NCBI RefSeq assembly: GCF_007995095.1
Contig: NZ_VOPY01000002.1
Location: 558,001 to 622,000, forward strand
Source: Flavisphingopyxis soli
GTDB taxonomy: Bacteria > Pseudomonadota > Alphaproteobacteria > Sphingomonadales > Sphingomonadaceae
Reading direction: 5' to 3'
DNA length: 64,000 bases
In this document: positions 55,777 through 64,000 of the stretch, piece after piece
How the letters are laid out: each line of letters begins with the position of its first letter
How positions within the stretch are numbered: the first letter of the stretch is position 1
Made by a program: the position numbers and the translations under genes
Notes under the pieces: generated by a model
What the model was told of the DNA's origin: nothing
What the model saw: the letters and a program-made list of their open reading frames with translations, nothing else
The model's database searches: none

Positions 55777-56715
55777 ATGTCTGACGACAGGGAAATTGAC
55801 GAAATTGCCATGACCTGGGCCTTGCAAACGCAGGATCCGGAGTTCGAAGCATGGGACAGTTTTACCGATTGGCTCGAACTCGATCCGCGGCATGGGCGCG
55901 CCTATGACGAAATCTGCTTTTCAATCGACCGCGCAGCCAGGCTGGTCGGTGCGGCGGCACCGGCAAACGACGATGTTCAAGAGAGCTATTCTCCGCCGCG
56001 CCGCGACACACGCCGAGGCGTTCTTGCCATGGTTGTGGCTGCATCGATCGGCGTCGCCGTGATCGGCCTCACGATGTGGCCCATGTCGCAGACCGACCGC
56101 GTGCTGTACTCTTTCGCGACCAAGCCAGGCGTTGTCCGGACCGTCAATCTGCCTTCGGGATCGGTCGTTCAACTTGCCGGCGGATCGACGATAAACCTGG
56201 ACCGCAACGACCCCCGTTTCGCAAGGCTGGACGAGGGCCGTGCATTGTTTTCGGTTGAGCACGATCCCGATGCGCCGTTTATCGTCGAGGTCGGCGACGA
56301 CCGGCTTCAGGACATCGGCACGGTGTTTGAAATCGGCAAGACGCCGCTCGGCCTTGATCTTCGCGTTTCGGAAGGCGCGGTCGTTTTGAACCCTGCGGCG
56401 GAAGCCGTCGACGTCCGCAAGGGACAGAGGCTTGTAAAGAAGCGCGACACGATTTCGGTGCGCCGGTCATTGCCGAATGATGGCGAATGGCTGTCTGGCC
56501 AGCTCACCTTTCGCGATACAAGTCTGATCACTGTGGCGGCGCGGCTCTCGCAGGCGTCGGGGCTCGACTTCACGGTCGACCCATCGGCGCGCGGGCAACG
56601 CGTATCAGGCTCGGTTGCGATCGAGCCGATTGCCTTGCATCCAGAAACACTCGGATTGCTTCTGGGTGTCAAAGCCACGAAAACCGGTGGAAGCTGGAGA
56701 TTGTCGCTGCCTTGA
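55777..56715 (+). CDS. FecR-type anti-sigma factor
   Basis: 312-residue inner-membrane regulator. The cytoplasmic N-terminus has the DUF4880-like motif WLELDPRHGRAYDEI that contacts sigma, with one helix at about 81-101. The periplasmic FecR domain contains RTVNLPSGSVVQLAGGSTI and EVGDDRLQDIGTVFEI. The C-terminus (LTFRDTSLITVAARLSQASG) is an STN-like segment. It would receive the signal from the receptor STN domain. The stop overlaps the receptor TTG start (TTGA). Confidence 0.93.
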   Translation: MSDDREIDEIAMTWALQTQDPEFEAWDSFTDWLELDPRHGRAYDEICFSIDRAARLVGAAAPANDDVQESYSPPRRDTRRGVLAMVVAASIGVAVIGLTMWPMSQTDRVLYSFATKPGVVRTVNLPSGSVVQLAGGSTINLDRNDPRFARLDEGRALFSVEHDPDAPFIVEVGDDRLQDIGTVFEIGKTPLGLDLRVSEGAVVLNPAAEAVDVRKGQRLVKKRDTISVRRSLPNDGEWLSGQLTFRDTSLITVAARLSQASGLDFTVDPSARGQRVSGSVAIEPIALHPETLGLLLGVKATKTGGSWRLSLP

Positions 56716-59069
56716 CCGTATACGTTCGCGCGGCGGTTATGGGCGTCGCAATCTTGTCGTCCGCGCCGGCCCATGCCGGTGATCGAACCATATCGTTGCC
56801 GCGCGGTCCCGCCGCCGAGGCCGTGATAGCGCTTGCCCTGCAGACCGGCACCAGCATCGTGATTGCCGACAGGACCGTGGGACGACGACCTGTACCCGCA
56901 ATTCATGGCCAGATCGACGCGGGCGAAGCCCTCCGTCGCATTGCCATCGCCGCCGATGCGCGCATCGTGCGCGTCGGTCCCAACGCCTGGCGGCTGATCG
57001 ATCGACCGAAAAAGCCCGGCCGCCGACCTGTCGTTGTCCGGTCGCCTGCGCCATACAAGGCGCCATCACAGCCCGAGACGGCGGCGACTGCGCCGATCAT
57101 CGTCACCGCGACAAAGCGTGACGTCAATCTGCGCGACGTCCCCGCGCAAACCGCAATCATCGACGGCCACGACCTGACGCTGGGTGGGGTAGGAGGTACC
57201 GACAAGATCGTCGAACGCCTCTCCTCGGTGTCATCGACATATCTCGGCTCGGGGCGCAACAAGCTGTTCATTCGCGGCATTGCCGATTCCAGCTTCGCCG
57301 GTCCGACGCAGGCGACGGTGGGACAATATCTGGGCGATCTGCGGCTCAATTACGGTTCTCCCGATCCCGATCTGCGCCTGTCCGATGTGGCAAAAGTCGA
57401 AGTGCTGGAAGGACCGCAGGGCACGCTTTACGGGGCCGGCTCGCTCGGCGGCATAATACGGTTCGTGCCCAATGCGCCGCGACCCGGCGAATTTGAAGCG
57501 AGCGCGATTTTGGGGGCCTCCGCGACGCAGGAGGGCGATCCCAGCGGCGACGCGAGCCTGATGATCAACCTGCCGCTGGATGACGGGACGACCGCGTTGC
57601 GCGGCACTTTCGACCTGGCCCGCACGGGCGGCTTCATCGACAAACCGAATATCGGCAAGCAAAGCGCCAACCGCCTCGACATTGCTGCCGCGCGTGTGGC
57701 GATCCTTCGCAAGCTGTCACCGCAGTGGCAATTGTCGATCTCGGCGCTGGGTCAGGACATCGATTCTGCCGACAGCCAGTATGCCGACCGATCGGGCGAT
57801 CGCCTGACGAACTCGGCATCGGTACCCGAAGGCGCGATGGCGAAATTTCGCGCAGCGCAGGCGGTCGTGGATGGCCAGCTCGGCGCACTGCGCCTGCGCA
57901 GCACGACCGGCTGGGTCGGCCAGTCGCTTGAGGAACGCTACGACGCCAGCCACGACGGTGAAGATCGGACGTTCACGCAGGATACCAGGTCGCGGATGGT
58001 CTCGAGCGAGACGCGGATCTGGATGCCCGAACGCAATGGCTTCGGCTGGCTGGCGGGGGCGAGTGTCATCCACAGCACGACAACGCTCCGGCGGCGCCTT
58101 GAGCGATACGACCAGCGAACGGTGCTGACGGGCGTTCGCAACGCGATCGACGAAGCAACGGTCTATGGCGAGGTCGGGATCAGGCTGCGCGACGTTCTCC
58201 TGGCGAGTGCTGGAGCGAGGGTGACGTGGTCGCATTTGAGCGGGGCAGGCGAAGACGTTCTTCCTGCCATAGCCCAGGAACGGGTGGGGGTAACGGCTGC
58301 GCGGAGCGCGATCACCTTCCTGCCGTCGCTTTCGCTCACGGCGAGCCTGGGCGACCGGACATCGCTCTACCTGCGCTATCAGGAAAGCTTTCGGCCCGGA
58401 GGGCTTTCGGTCGAACAGGAGTTCGTCAAACGGTTCAACGACGACCATAGCCAAACCTTTGAAATCGGCGGTCGCTACGGCCTCGCGGAACGCGACACGA
58501 TCGATTTTTCCTTCAACCTGGCCTATACCGATTGGCAAGATATCCAGGCCGATTTCATCGATGGAGCGGGCCTGCCGAGCACCGCGAACATCGGCGACGG
58601 ACGGATCTGGTCAGCCACCGTCAACGCCGGATGGATGCCGTCCAACGCGCTGCGCCTCGAACTGGGCGCGACGGTCAATCAAAGCAAGGTCGATCCGCAA
58701 GTAGCATTTTCGTTGGTCCGCGCGCGTCAGATCCCGAATATAGCCGGAATCTCGGCACGGGCTTCGGCAGAATGGCACAAGGACCTGTCGTCGGGGCGCG
58801 ATGTGCTCGTCAGGGCCTGGCTCGGCTATATCGGTCGTTCGCGTCTGGGCATCGGACCCGAACTGGGTGACCTCCAGGGCGACTATGTCGACAGCGGCGT
58901 TACCGCCCGCTTGGGGTCGCGGGTGATGGGAATTACGCTCGGCGTGACCAATGTGACGAACGCGCGTGGCAATCGTTTTTCGCTAGGGACGCCGTTTGAC
59001 GAGGTGCGTCGGCAGATCACGCCGCTGCATCCGCGCACGGTCCGTGTCGGGATCGATTACCGATTCTGA
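56712..59069 (+). CDS. TonB-dependent receptor with STN signalling domain
   Basis: 785-residue outer-membrane transducer. Signal peptide 1-22 (ending SSAPAHA), STN domain about 25-105 (ISLPRGPAAEAVIALALQTG to AWRLID), linker, plug domain (IIVTATKRDVNLRDVPAQ, RGIADSSFAGP, VEVLEGPQGTLYGAGSLGG) and a barrel ending in an aromatic (VRVGIDYRF). TTG 56712 overlaps the FecR stop and gives a complete signal peptide; ATG 56739 would leave it very short, and the open frame from 56487 lies inside fecR. It would take up an iron complex or another ligand and signal to FecR. Confidence 0.92.
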   Translation: MTVYVRAAVMGVAILSSAPAHAGDRTISLPRGPAAEAVIALALQTGTSIVIADRTVGRRPVPAIHGQIDAGEALRRIAIAADARIVRVGPNAWRLIDRPKKPGRRPVVVRSPAPYKAPSQPETAATAPIIVTATKRDVNLRDVPAQTAIIDGHDLTLGGVGGTDKIVERLSSVSSTYLGSGRNKLFIRGIADSSFAGPTQATVGQYLGDLRLNYGSPDPDLRLSDVAKVEVLEGPQGTLYGAGSLGGIIRFVPNAPRPGEFEASAILGASATQEGDPSGDASLMINLPLDDGTTALRGTFDLARTGGFIDKPNIGKQSANRLDIAAARVAILRKLSPQWQLSISALGQDIDSADSQYADRSGDRLTNSASVPEGAMAKFRAAQAVVDGQLGALRLRSTTGWVGQSLEERYDASHDGEDRTFTQDTRSRMVSSETRIWMPERNGFGWLAGASVIHSTTTLRRRLERYDQRTVLTGVRNAIDEATVYGEVGIRLRDVLLASAGARVTWSHLSGAGEDVLPAIAQERVGVTAARSAITFLPSLSLTASLGDRTSLYLRYQESFRPGGLSVEQEFVKRFNDDHSQTFEIGGRYGLAERDTIDFSFNLAYTDWQDIQADFIDGAGLPSTANIGDGRIWSATVNAGWMPSNALRLELGATVNQSKVDPQVAFSLVRARQIPNIAGISARASAEWHKDLSSGRDVLVRAWLGYIGRSRLGIGPELGDLQGDYVDSGVTARLGSRVMGITLGVTNVTNARGNRFSLGTPFDEVRRQITPLHPRTVRVGIDYRF
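56775..56801 (+). repeat. 27-bp perfect direct repeat, copy B
   Basis: Coding here for the mature start of the TonB receptor (AGDRTISLP). Identical to 49591-49617, 7.2 kb upstream; the flanks differ on both sides. Confidence 0.85.
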
Positions 59070-59141
59070 AAAAAGTTCAAGGCAGACTGGCGACGGCTCC
59101 GTCGTTCCGATCGAACCCGATTGGAAAGGATCCAGATCCAG

Positions 59142-62100
59142 ATGTCCCGCCACCTCCTTGCAACGACCGCCCTTACTGTTTTCCTGATTTCCGGCGCACA
59201 CGCCGAAGACATCACGACGAAGAAGACCACTCCGCTCAGCACCTCGACGGTCAAGGCGGGAGGACCCGACGCGATCTCGATTACGAAGGATGGCTCGGTC
59301 GTCCTGACCGGCGGCACTGCGGTGACGATCGACAGCAACAACAAAGTGAGCAATGCTGGCGCGATCACGATATCGAATGCCACCGGGGCGGTGGGAATCC
59401 GGGCACTGGCCAATACCAATGCGGATATCGTCAACTCGGGGACGATCACGATCGATGAATCCTATACGCCTACCGATGTCGACAAGGATGGCGACCTCGA
59501 TGGGCCTTTCGCGCTCGGTTCAAACCGCTTCGGAATTCGCGTCGAGGGCGATCACATTGGCAATATCGTCAATTCGGGTACCATCACAGTCAAGGGCAAC
59601 CAGTCGGCAGGCATTACAGTGGGTGGCACGCTCACCGGCAATTTTGTCCACGACGGAAAAACGACCATCCTCGGCGACAATTCGGTCGCCGTCGATCTCG
59701 AGGCGGTTAGCGGCAACGTGCGCCTCGCAGGAATTGTATCAGCCATAGGGGCGAATTCGGTTGCTGCCCGCTTCGGCGGTGACATTGGCGGTGCGTTGGT
59801 CGTCCAGGGGGATATTTCATCGACGGGCTATCGCTACAAGACCGCGCCGAGCGATGCGTCCAGGCTTGACAATGATGACCTGCTGCAAGGCGGATCGGCT
59901 CTGGTGATCGCCGGCGACGTCGAGGGCGGGATCGTGCTTGCCGTGGCGCCGAAGGATGCCGACCCGAATAATGCAGACGAGGACGGCGACGGCATCGAAG
60001 ACGCGAAGGAAGGTAACGCCAAGGTCGTCACTTATGGCTCGGCTGCCGCAGCCCAGATCGGCGGACAGGGGCACGACATCATGATCGGATCGGTTGCCGG
60101 CACGGCAAGCGGATACGGGCTGCAGATCGATGGCACGGTGGAAGGCCATGGTGTCTATGCCGGCGTCAACGGCAACGGCCTTCAGATCGGTGGCACTGGT
60201 GGCCTGGTAACAATCGAAAAAGGCATCGGTATCGCCGGGGCCATCGGCGCGACGTCAAAGGACAGCATCGCCACCGCAGTCAAGCTGGCGGCCGGTACGA
60301 CGACCCCCGAAGTGCGCGGGACTGGCAAGGTTGCGGCTTCGACGGGTGATGCAGTCGGCGCGCACGCAACGGCATTCGACATAGCGGCCGGTGCCTCATT
60401 ACCGCGCTTTTACAATAGCGGCGTGATTTCAGCCACATCGGGCGCGAAGGGCACGACCACCGCGATCGTCGATCACAGCGGCACGCTTGCATTCTTGGAA
60501 AACAGCGGATCGATCTCGGCATCGGGCGGCAAGGACGCCGGCAGCAATGTCGCGATCGACGTTTCTGCAAACGGCAACGGTGTCGTCGTTCGCCAGATCA
60601 AGGTTGGGTCTGGCTACGCTGCGCCCGCAATTGCCGGCGATGTCGTTTTCGGTGCGGGCGACGATCAACTGACTCTTGAGGATGGGACGCTGACCGGCGA
60701 CGTGCGTTTCGGCGGCGGCGATGACAAGTTCTCGTTGAGCGGCGATGCGGTGCAGAAAGGCCGTGTCACCTTCGGCGCCTCGAACGACGCGATGCAACTT
60801 GCCGATACGGCCGTCTTTGACGGCACGGCCGATTTCGGCGGCGGTGCTGATGTGCTGACGCTGATGGGCACATCGAAGTTCACCGGCAGCATCGTGAATG
60901 CCGGCGGCCTTGCGATAGACCTTCAGGGGGGCACGCTCGACCTTAAAACCCCGTCAAGCTTCGCTTCGCTCAATGTCGGCGCTACCGGAGTGCTGGTCGC
61001 GACCTTGAACCACACGCCCGGCGCGGGAAGCGCCTATGTCGTCAGCGGCGATGCAACATTCGTCAAGGGAGCGAAGCTGGTCCTTCGCCTGGCCGATGTC
61101 GAACATGCCGTCGGCAGCTACAATGTCCTGACCGCAGGAACGATTACCGGGCTTGGCGACCTCGAAACGCTCACCGATCTTGTCCCGTACATGTTCAAGG
61201 CAGCGCTCGACACGAATGCACCGACCAGCACGCTTGCGGTCGATATCTCCCGCAAAACAGCCGGTGAATTGGATCTCAATAGTTCGCAATCGAGCGCATA
61301 TGATGCGGTCTTCAATGCCCTTTCAACCGACAAGGACATCGGTAACGTGTTCCTTGGAATCACGAATGGTGACGCGTTCAAATACACCGTCGGTGAAATG
61401 CTACCCGATCATGCCGGGGGCTCGTTTGAAGGAATAAGTCTCGGAACGCGAACGACCGCTCGTCAGCTTCTTGACCCCGCATCGCCACTTGTCACAAAAG
61501 GAAAGTTCAGTGCGACAGCCAATCTCGCTTTTTGGGGCAGCGACAAGGATACTGGGGAGACGGCGGCCTATAACCTGCACGGCTATTCGTGGAGCGTGAG
61601 CGGCGAATACGCCACTGGGCTCGGCAAATTCGGCGCGACCCTTGCCTATCTGTGGAATCAGCACAAAAACGGCATTCAGAGCCGGGTTGCCGCCGATACG
61701 TTCGAACTGGCTGGACACTGGCGGGGGACCTTCGGACCGCTCACCGGGTTTGCGCGCGGCTCGCTGGGGCGTGCCAACTTCGATAGCGTACGCACCTTCT
61801 CCGCAACGGTCGACAACAAGCCACTCGAACGAAAGATCGAAGGCAGCTGGAACGGCGACTTCGTAACCGCGATGGCCGGACTGTCGGGCGAAGGTGGTGG
61901 AGCATATTTCTTCTTTCGCCCATCGGTCACGATTGACTATATCCGGCTCAAAGAGGATGGCTACAGCGAAACGGGGGGCGGCAAAGCGCTCGATTTGATT
62001 GTCGAAGGTCGAAAAAGCGATGAATTGGGTCTCAACTCCGGCCTGACCTTGGGCTATGATTTTGTCGGGCGTCGCAAACGTGACGAGAACTGGTTCCGGT

Positions 62101-62339
62101 TCGAAGTCGAAGGGGGTTGGCGGCAAATCCTGAGCGGAGATCTTGGCGACACGACTGCGCATTTCCAGGGCGGGACAGACTTAACGCTGGTCGCTGATGC
62201 TTCGACAAAGGGGGCTTATGGCCGACTTCGGGCACTCGGCGGCGTCGCGGGCTTCACCGTTGGTGGGGAACTCTCGGGCGAGGATCGCCACGGCAGCGTC
62301 GACTTGGCGCTTCGCGGCAGCGTATCGGTGGCGTTCTGA
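59142..62339 (+). CDS. Autotransporter outer-membrane beta-barrel protein
   Basis: 1065-residue type V secretion protein. It has signal peptide 1-21 ([17 protein letters not shown]). The passenger contains recurring GTITI/NSG-type beta-helix turns and two calcium-site-like stretches, [10 protein letters not shown] (112-121) and [16 protein letters not shown] (272-287). A C-terminal barrel of about 280 residues starts near [20 protein letters not shown] and ends in SVSVAF with terminal Phe. ATG 59142 is preceded by GGAAAGGA; a TTG at 59121 is possible. It follows the TonB receptor by 72 bases and is probably in the same regulon. Confidence 0.9.
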   Translation: MSRHLLATTALTVFLISGAHAEDITTKKTTPLSTSTVKAGGPDAISITKDGSVVLTGGTAVTIDSNNKVSNAGAITISNATGAVGIRALANTNADIVNSGTITIDESYTPTDVDKDGDLDGPFALGSNRFGIRVEGDHIGNIVNSGTITVKGNQSAGITVGGTLTGNFVHDGKTTILGDNSVAVDLEAVSGNVRLAGIVSAIGANSVAARFGGDIGGALVVQGDISSTGYRYKTAPSDASRLDNDDLLQGGSALVIAGDVEGGIVLAVAPKDADPNNADEDGDGIEDAKEGNAKVVTYGSAAAAQIGGQGHDIMIGSVAGTASGYGLQIDGTVEGHGVYAGVNGNGLQIGGTGGLVTIEKGIGIAGAIGATSKDSIATAVKLAAGTTTPEVRGTGKVAASTGDAVGAHATAFDIAAGASLPRFYNSGVISATSGAKGTTTAIVDHSGTLAFLENSGSISASGGKDAGSNVAIDVSANGNGVVVRQIKVGSGYAAPAIAGDVVFGAGDDQLTLEDGTLTGDVRFGGGDDKFSLSGDAVQKGRVTFGASNDAMQLADTAVFDGTADFGGGADVLTLMGTSKFTGSIVNAGGLAIDLQGGTLDLKTPSSFASLNVGATGVLVATLNHTPGAGSAYVVSGDATFVKGAKLVLRLADVEHAVGSYNVLTAGTITGLGDLETLTDLVPYMFKAALDTNAPTSTLAVDISRKTAGELDLNSSQSSAYDAVFNALSTDKDIGNVFLGITNGDAFKYTVGEMLPDHAGGSFEGISLGTRTTARQLLDPASPLVTKGKFSATANLAFWGSDKDTGETAAYNLHGYSWSVSGEYATGLGKFGATLAYLWNQHKNGIQSRVAADTFELAGHWRGTFGPLTGFARGSLGRANFDSVRTFSATVDNKPLERKIEGSWNGDFVTAMAGLSGEGGGAYFFFRPSVTIDYIRLKEDGYSETGGGKALDLIVEGRKSDELGLNSGLTLGYDFVGRRKRDENWFRFEVEGGWRQILSGDLGDTTAHFQGGTDLTLVADASTKGAYGRLRALGGVAGFTVGGELSGEDRHGSVDLALRGSVSVAF

Positions 62340-62777
62340 CATGAACAGTTAGAAACGCGCACGCGATGACCTCTTGTCGGCATCGACATCCGCCTGCAGC
62401 CTGCCAGCTCCGAAATGGTCGGCGAGGGGCCCCAATCCGACGAGATTGAGCGCATCCATGGGAGCATCGGATCGTCGGCGATTTCGGATATCAGCGCCTC
62501 ATTCTCTCGCGCCGTCAGCGAGGCGACGAGATTGTAGAACTGGAAGACGAAACCCAGATGATGGCGGCCGTGTTCGGTCAGCGCGTCGTTATCACGACGT
62601 AATTTCGAGGTCTTCGAAGCAAACTTGTCCGGCCGTCGCGCTGTCGAGTCCGCCCATGATGTTGAGGAAGGTCGATTTGCCCGACCCGCTGACGCCCAGC
62701 AGGACGACCATGGCCCCTGCAGGAAGTCCGAGATCGATACCGCGCAGGGCGTGAATCGCCATCGTCCAGCCGGACAT
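62340..62777 (-). pseudogene. Truncated, frameshifted ABC transporter ATPase (LolD/MacB type)
   Basis: From 62777 the frame reads [20 protein letters not shown], the Walker A motif [18 protein letters not shown] and CFEDLEITS, then stops at 62592. In a second frame the gene goes on as [22 protein letters not shown] (Q-loop) and in a third as [16 protein letters not shown], then dissolves. The LSGGE signature, Walker B and H-loop are absent, and the first 20 or so residues of the family are missing too. It cannot make an active ATPase. No permease gene is next to it. Confidence 0.8.
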
Positions 62778-62914
62778 GTATCTGTTATCCCGACGATTAT
62801 TGCTATGCTTTAATGAGTACGTCGATCTACCTTCCGTCTTACTACGTATTCTCGAGAATGCATTTGAGCGCCACTTGAATGGGCCGACTCAATCAAGCCC
62901 TTCCAACAATGGGA

Positions 62915-63376
62915 ATGAAAATAATGCAATCTCGTCGCCAGAACATCCTTCAGGGTGTCTCCATCCTCGCAATCTGCGCCGCCGTACCGGTCGCCGCACA
63001 GACCACTCCGATCAACGGTGGTTTGCTGTTACCGAACCCGCTCACGACGCTTCCCACAGATGTGAATGTTGGCGGTGTCACGGCGACTGGAGCCGATCCT
63101 ATTGCGGAGGTTGTTGATCTGGACTCGGGTGAAGCCGCTCAAATTTCTGAAGATACCCCGCCCGTCTCGATCACCAATGGCGGTACGTTTGCCATCACGG
63201 CTGAGGCCACCGGCACGGGCACGGCAACTGCCGTGGTCGGCAACATCGGACCCGATGGCATGATTTCGTCGGAAGCCTTCGGCGAGACTCAGCTGCGCGT
63301 TCAGACGCTCGACGGCGTTCGCAACGACCAGAACCGTCGCGTGGAAATCACCTACGGTCCCGGTTCGGGCATGTAA
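62915..63376 (+). CDS. Small secreted protein of unknown function
   Basis: About 153 residues. A signal peptide (ILQGVSILAICAAVPVAA, cleavage after AQ or so) leads into a Gly/Thr/Val-rich beta-type domain. That domain has VGGVTATGADPIAE, VSITNGGTFAITAEATGTGT and a polar end with VEITYGPGSGM. Several ATGs (62879, 62909, 62915, 62924) are in frame; 62915 leaves the shortest polar head before the hydrophobic core. No cysteines in the mature part. Two hairpins follow at once, so it is a single-gene transcript. No family recognised. Confidence 0.7.
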   Translation: MKIMQSRRQNILQGVSILAICAAVPVAAQTTPINGGLLLPNPLTTLPTDVNVGGVTATGADPIAEVVDLDSGEAAQISEDTPPVSITNGGTFAITAEATGTGTATAVVGNIGPDGMISSEAFGETQLRVQTLDGVRNDQNRRVEITYGPGSGM

Positions 63377-63385
63377 TCATCACGC

Positions 63386-63403
63386 GTATCGCTTCGGCGA
63401 TAC
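63386..63403 (+). terminator. UUCG-capped hairpin after the small secreted protein
   Basis: GTATCGC-TTCG-GCGATAC, a perfect 7-bp stem with the very stable UUCG loop, 9 bases after the stop. No T run of its own; it directly precedes the main terminator and may protect the mRNA end. Confidence 0.6.
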
Positions 63404-63414
63404 CGATGAACGAG

Positions 63415-63443
63415 AGGGCGGCCTTCGCGGGCCGCCCTTTTTT
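63415..63443 (+). terminator. Rho-independent terminator
   Basis: AGGGCGGCC pairs perfectly with GGCCGCCCT around TTCGCG, followed by a run of six T. This is the clearest intrinsic terminator in the window and ends the small secreted-protein transcript. Confidence 0.9.
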
Positions 63444-63530
63444 ATTTGTCCGCAGCACAGGACGTGCCTCGTTGGGTCCCGCCATCTATGTGTTGCTGCG
63501 AGATGATGGCCGTCCAGCGACTATCGGCGG

Positions 63531-63989
63531 ATGAGCGTATCGGATCCGATCAACGCTCTGCGCGACAATGCCCCTCATGTCGCTGCGCGGCTCCGGCTAC
63601 TCGCGCATGCCGATCGTCTGGCCATGCTCTGTCGGATGACGGTTGGCGAAGTCTCGGTCAGCGGACTGGTTGACTTGACCCGCCTCGCGCAATCGGGCGT
63701 ATCGCAGCATCTCGCCATGCTGCGCGAGGCGGATGCGGTCGCGGCACGAGCCTTAGCCCAAGTACGCCATTACCATATTGTCGAACCCCGCTGCTTCCCC
63801 GGCCTTTCCGAAGCTGTTACCCTGGCCCATCGTACATGGTTTCCCAGACTGGCTGTCGTTTCGGGCAGCCTTATCACCGCCTTCGCAAGCGGTCGGTTTG
63901 TCTGGGAAAACGCAGCGGCGATCGAACATCTGATGGATGAGGTCCGGCCTGTAAGCACGGCGATGACGAGAAAGGGCCGAGACCGATGA
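63531..63989 (+). CDS. ArsR-family winged-helix regulator
   Basis: 152-residue repressor-type protein: LRLLAHADRLAMLCRMTVGE, then the recognition helix LAQSGVSQHLAMLREADAV. The wing that usually reads G..VYY is altered (QVRHYHIVEPR). Cysteines C34, in the LC position also used by BigR/SqrR persulfide sensors, and C88 could be redox-active, but their spacing differs from those proteins. The C-terminal 60 residues are extra relative to small ArsR proteins. The stop overlaps the next ATG (ATGA at 63986), so it is co-translated with the following, truncated gene. Confidence 0.85.
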   Translation: MSVSDPINALRDNAPHVAARLRLLAHADRLAMLCRMTVGEVSVSGLVDLTRLAQSGVSQHLAMLREADAVAARALAQVRHYHIVEPRCFPGLSEAVTLAHRTWFPRLAVVSGSLITAFASGRFVWENAAAIEHLMDEVRPVSTAMTRKGRDR

Positions 63990-64000
63990 AGCGGACCGTT
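63986..64000 (+). CDS. Start of an unidentified gene, cut by the window edge
   Basis: ATG in ATGA overlap with the ArsR stop; only MKRTV is visible. The overlap makes it a likely second gene of the ArsR operon, possibly its regulated function. Nothing can be said about the product. Confidence 0.4.

Noticed and set aside
55228-62339. Idea that the sigma/FecR/TonB set belongs to a lasso-peptide cluster
   Set aside because: No precursor, cyclase (asparagine-synthetase-like), B protein or isopeptidase is present nearby.

Overview
The window is high-GC, gene-dense bacterial DNA that looks like an alphaproteobacterium of the Sphingomonadales. The gene content supports this: 5-aminolevulinate synthase (C4 haem pathway), a PhaR-type PHA regulator, an archaeal/eukaryotic-type ProRS and a NodT-type efflux lipoprotein. 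A FecI/FecR/STN-receptor set next to an autotransporter, and a short palindromic repeat (CTCAGGCTGAGC core) that I associate with sphingomonad genomes, point the same way. The family placement is inference; no 16S rRNA gene is present. I saw no tRNA, rRNA, CRISPR array or intact insertion sequence.

Region 1 (1-37.7 kb) is housekeeping. It runs ETF-QO (partial), ispE, a lipoprotein, nnr, an Fe-S RNA methyltransferase and a MAPEG protein. A polyamine locus follows (ornithine decarboxylase, carboxynorspermidine/carboxyspermidine decarboxylase and dehydrogenase), then a PLP dehydratase, hemA, murI, plsY, dprA, topA, era-rnc-lepB, pgi, gor, a MASE1-PAS-GGDEF cyclase, an MHS-type transporter and alr. 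The block ends with a PhaC-like hydrolase divergent from phaR, proS, rnr, usp, a pyruvate dehydrogenase segment (pdhC, an HTH-thioesterase fusion, lpd) and a PilZ protein. Genes are packed tightly, with ATGA/GTGA/TTGA start-stop overlaps; four convergent pairs share exactly 4 bp at their stop codons.

Region 2 (37.8-49.3 kb) is respiratory and stress related. An overlapping four-gene operon encodes a cbb3-type oxidase core whose subunit I carries a CcoS-like N-terminus, a CcoO, a membrane-anchored triheme cytochrome c and a membrane-anchored TsdA-like diheme cytochrome. No canonical CcoP or CcoQ is visible. A 1-Cys peroxiredoxin lies upstream and is divergent from trxC. A TetR-MFS-HlyD-NodT tripartite efflux operon and an NAD(P)-binding protein follow.

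Region 3 (49.3-64 kb) is accessory. It has decayed reading frames, a periplasmic double-DTG aspartic protease and an FAD monooxygenase divergent from two PNPOx-fold proteins (one fused to GAF and a C-terminal domain). Then come an ECF sigma/FecR/STN-TonB receptor/autotransporter surface-signalling cassette, a broken ABC ATPase, a small secreted protein with a clear terminator, and an ArsR regulator. A perfect 27-bp direct repeat links the decayed zone (49591) with the TonB receptor gene (56775). The least familiar assemblies are the oxidase/TsdA operon and the FMO-PNPOx-GAF locus.
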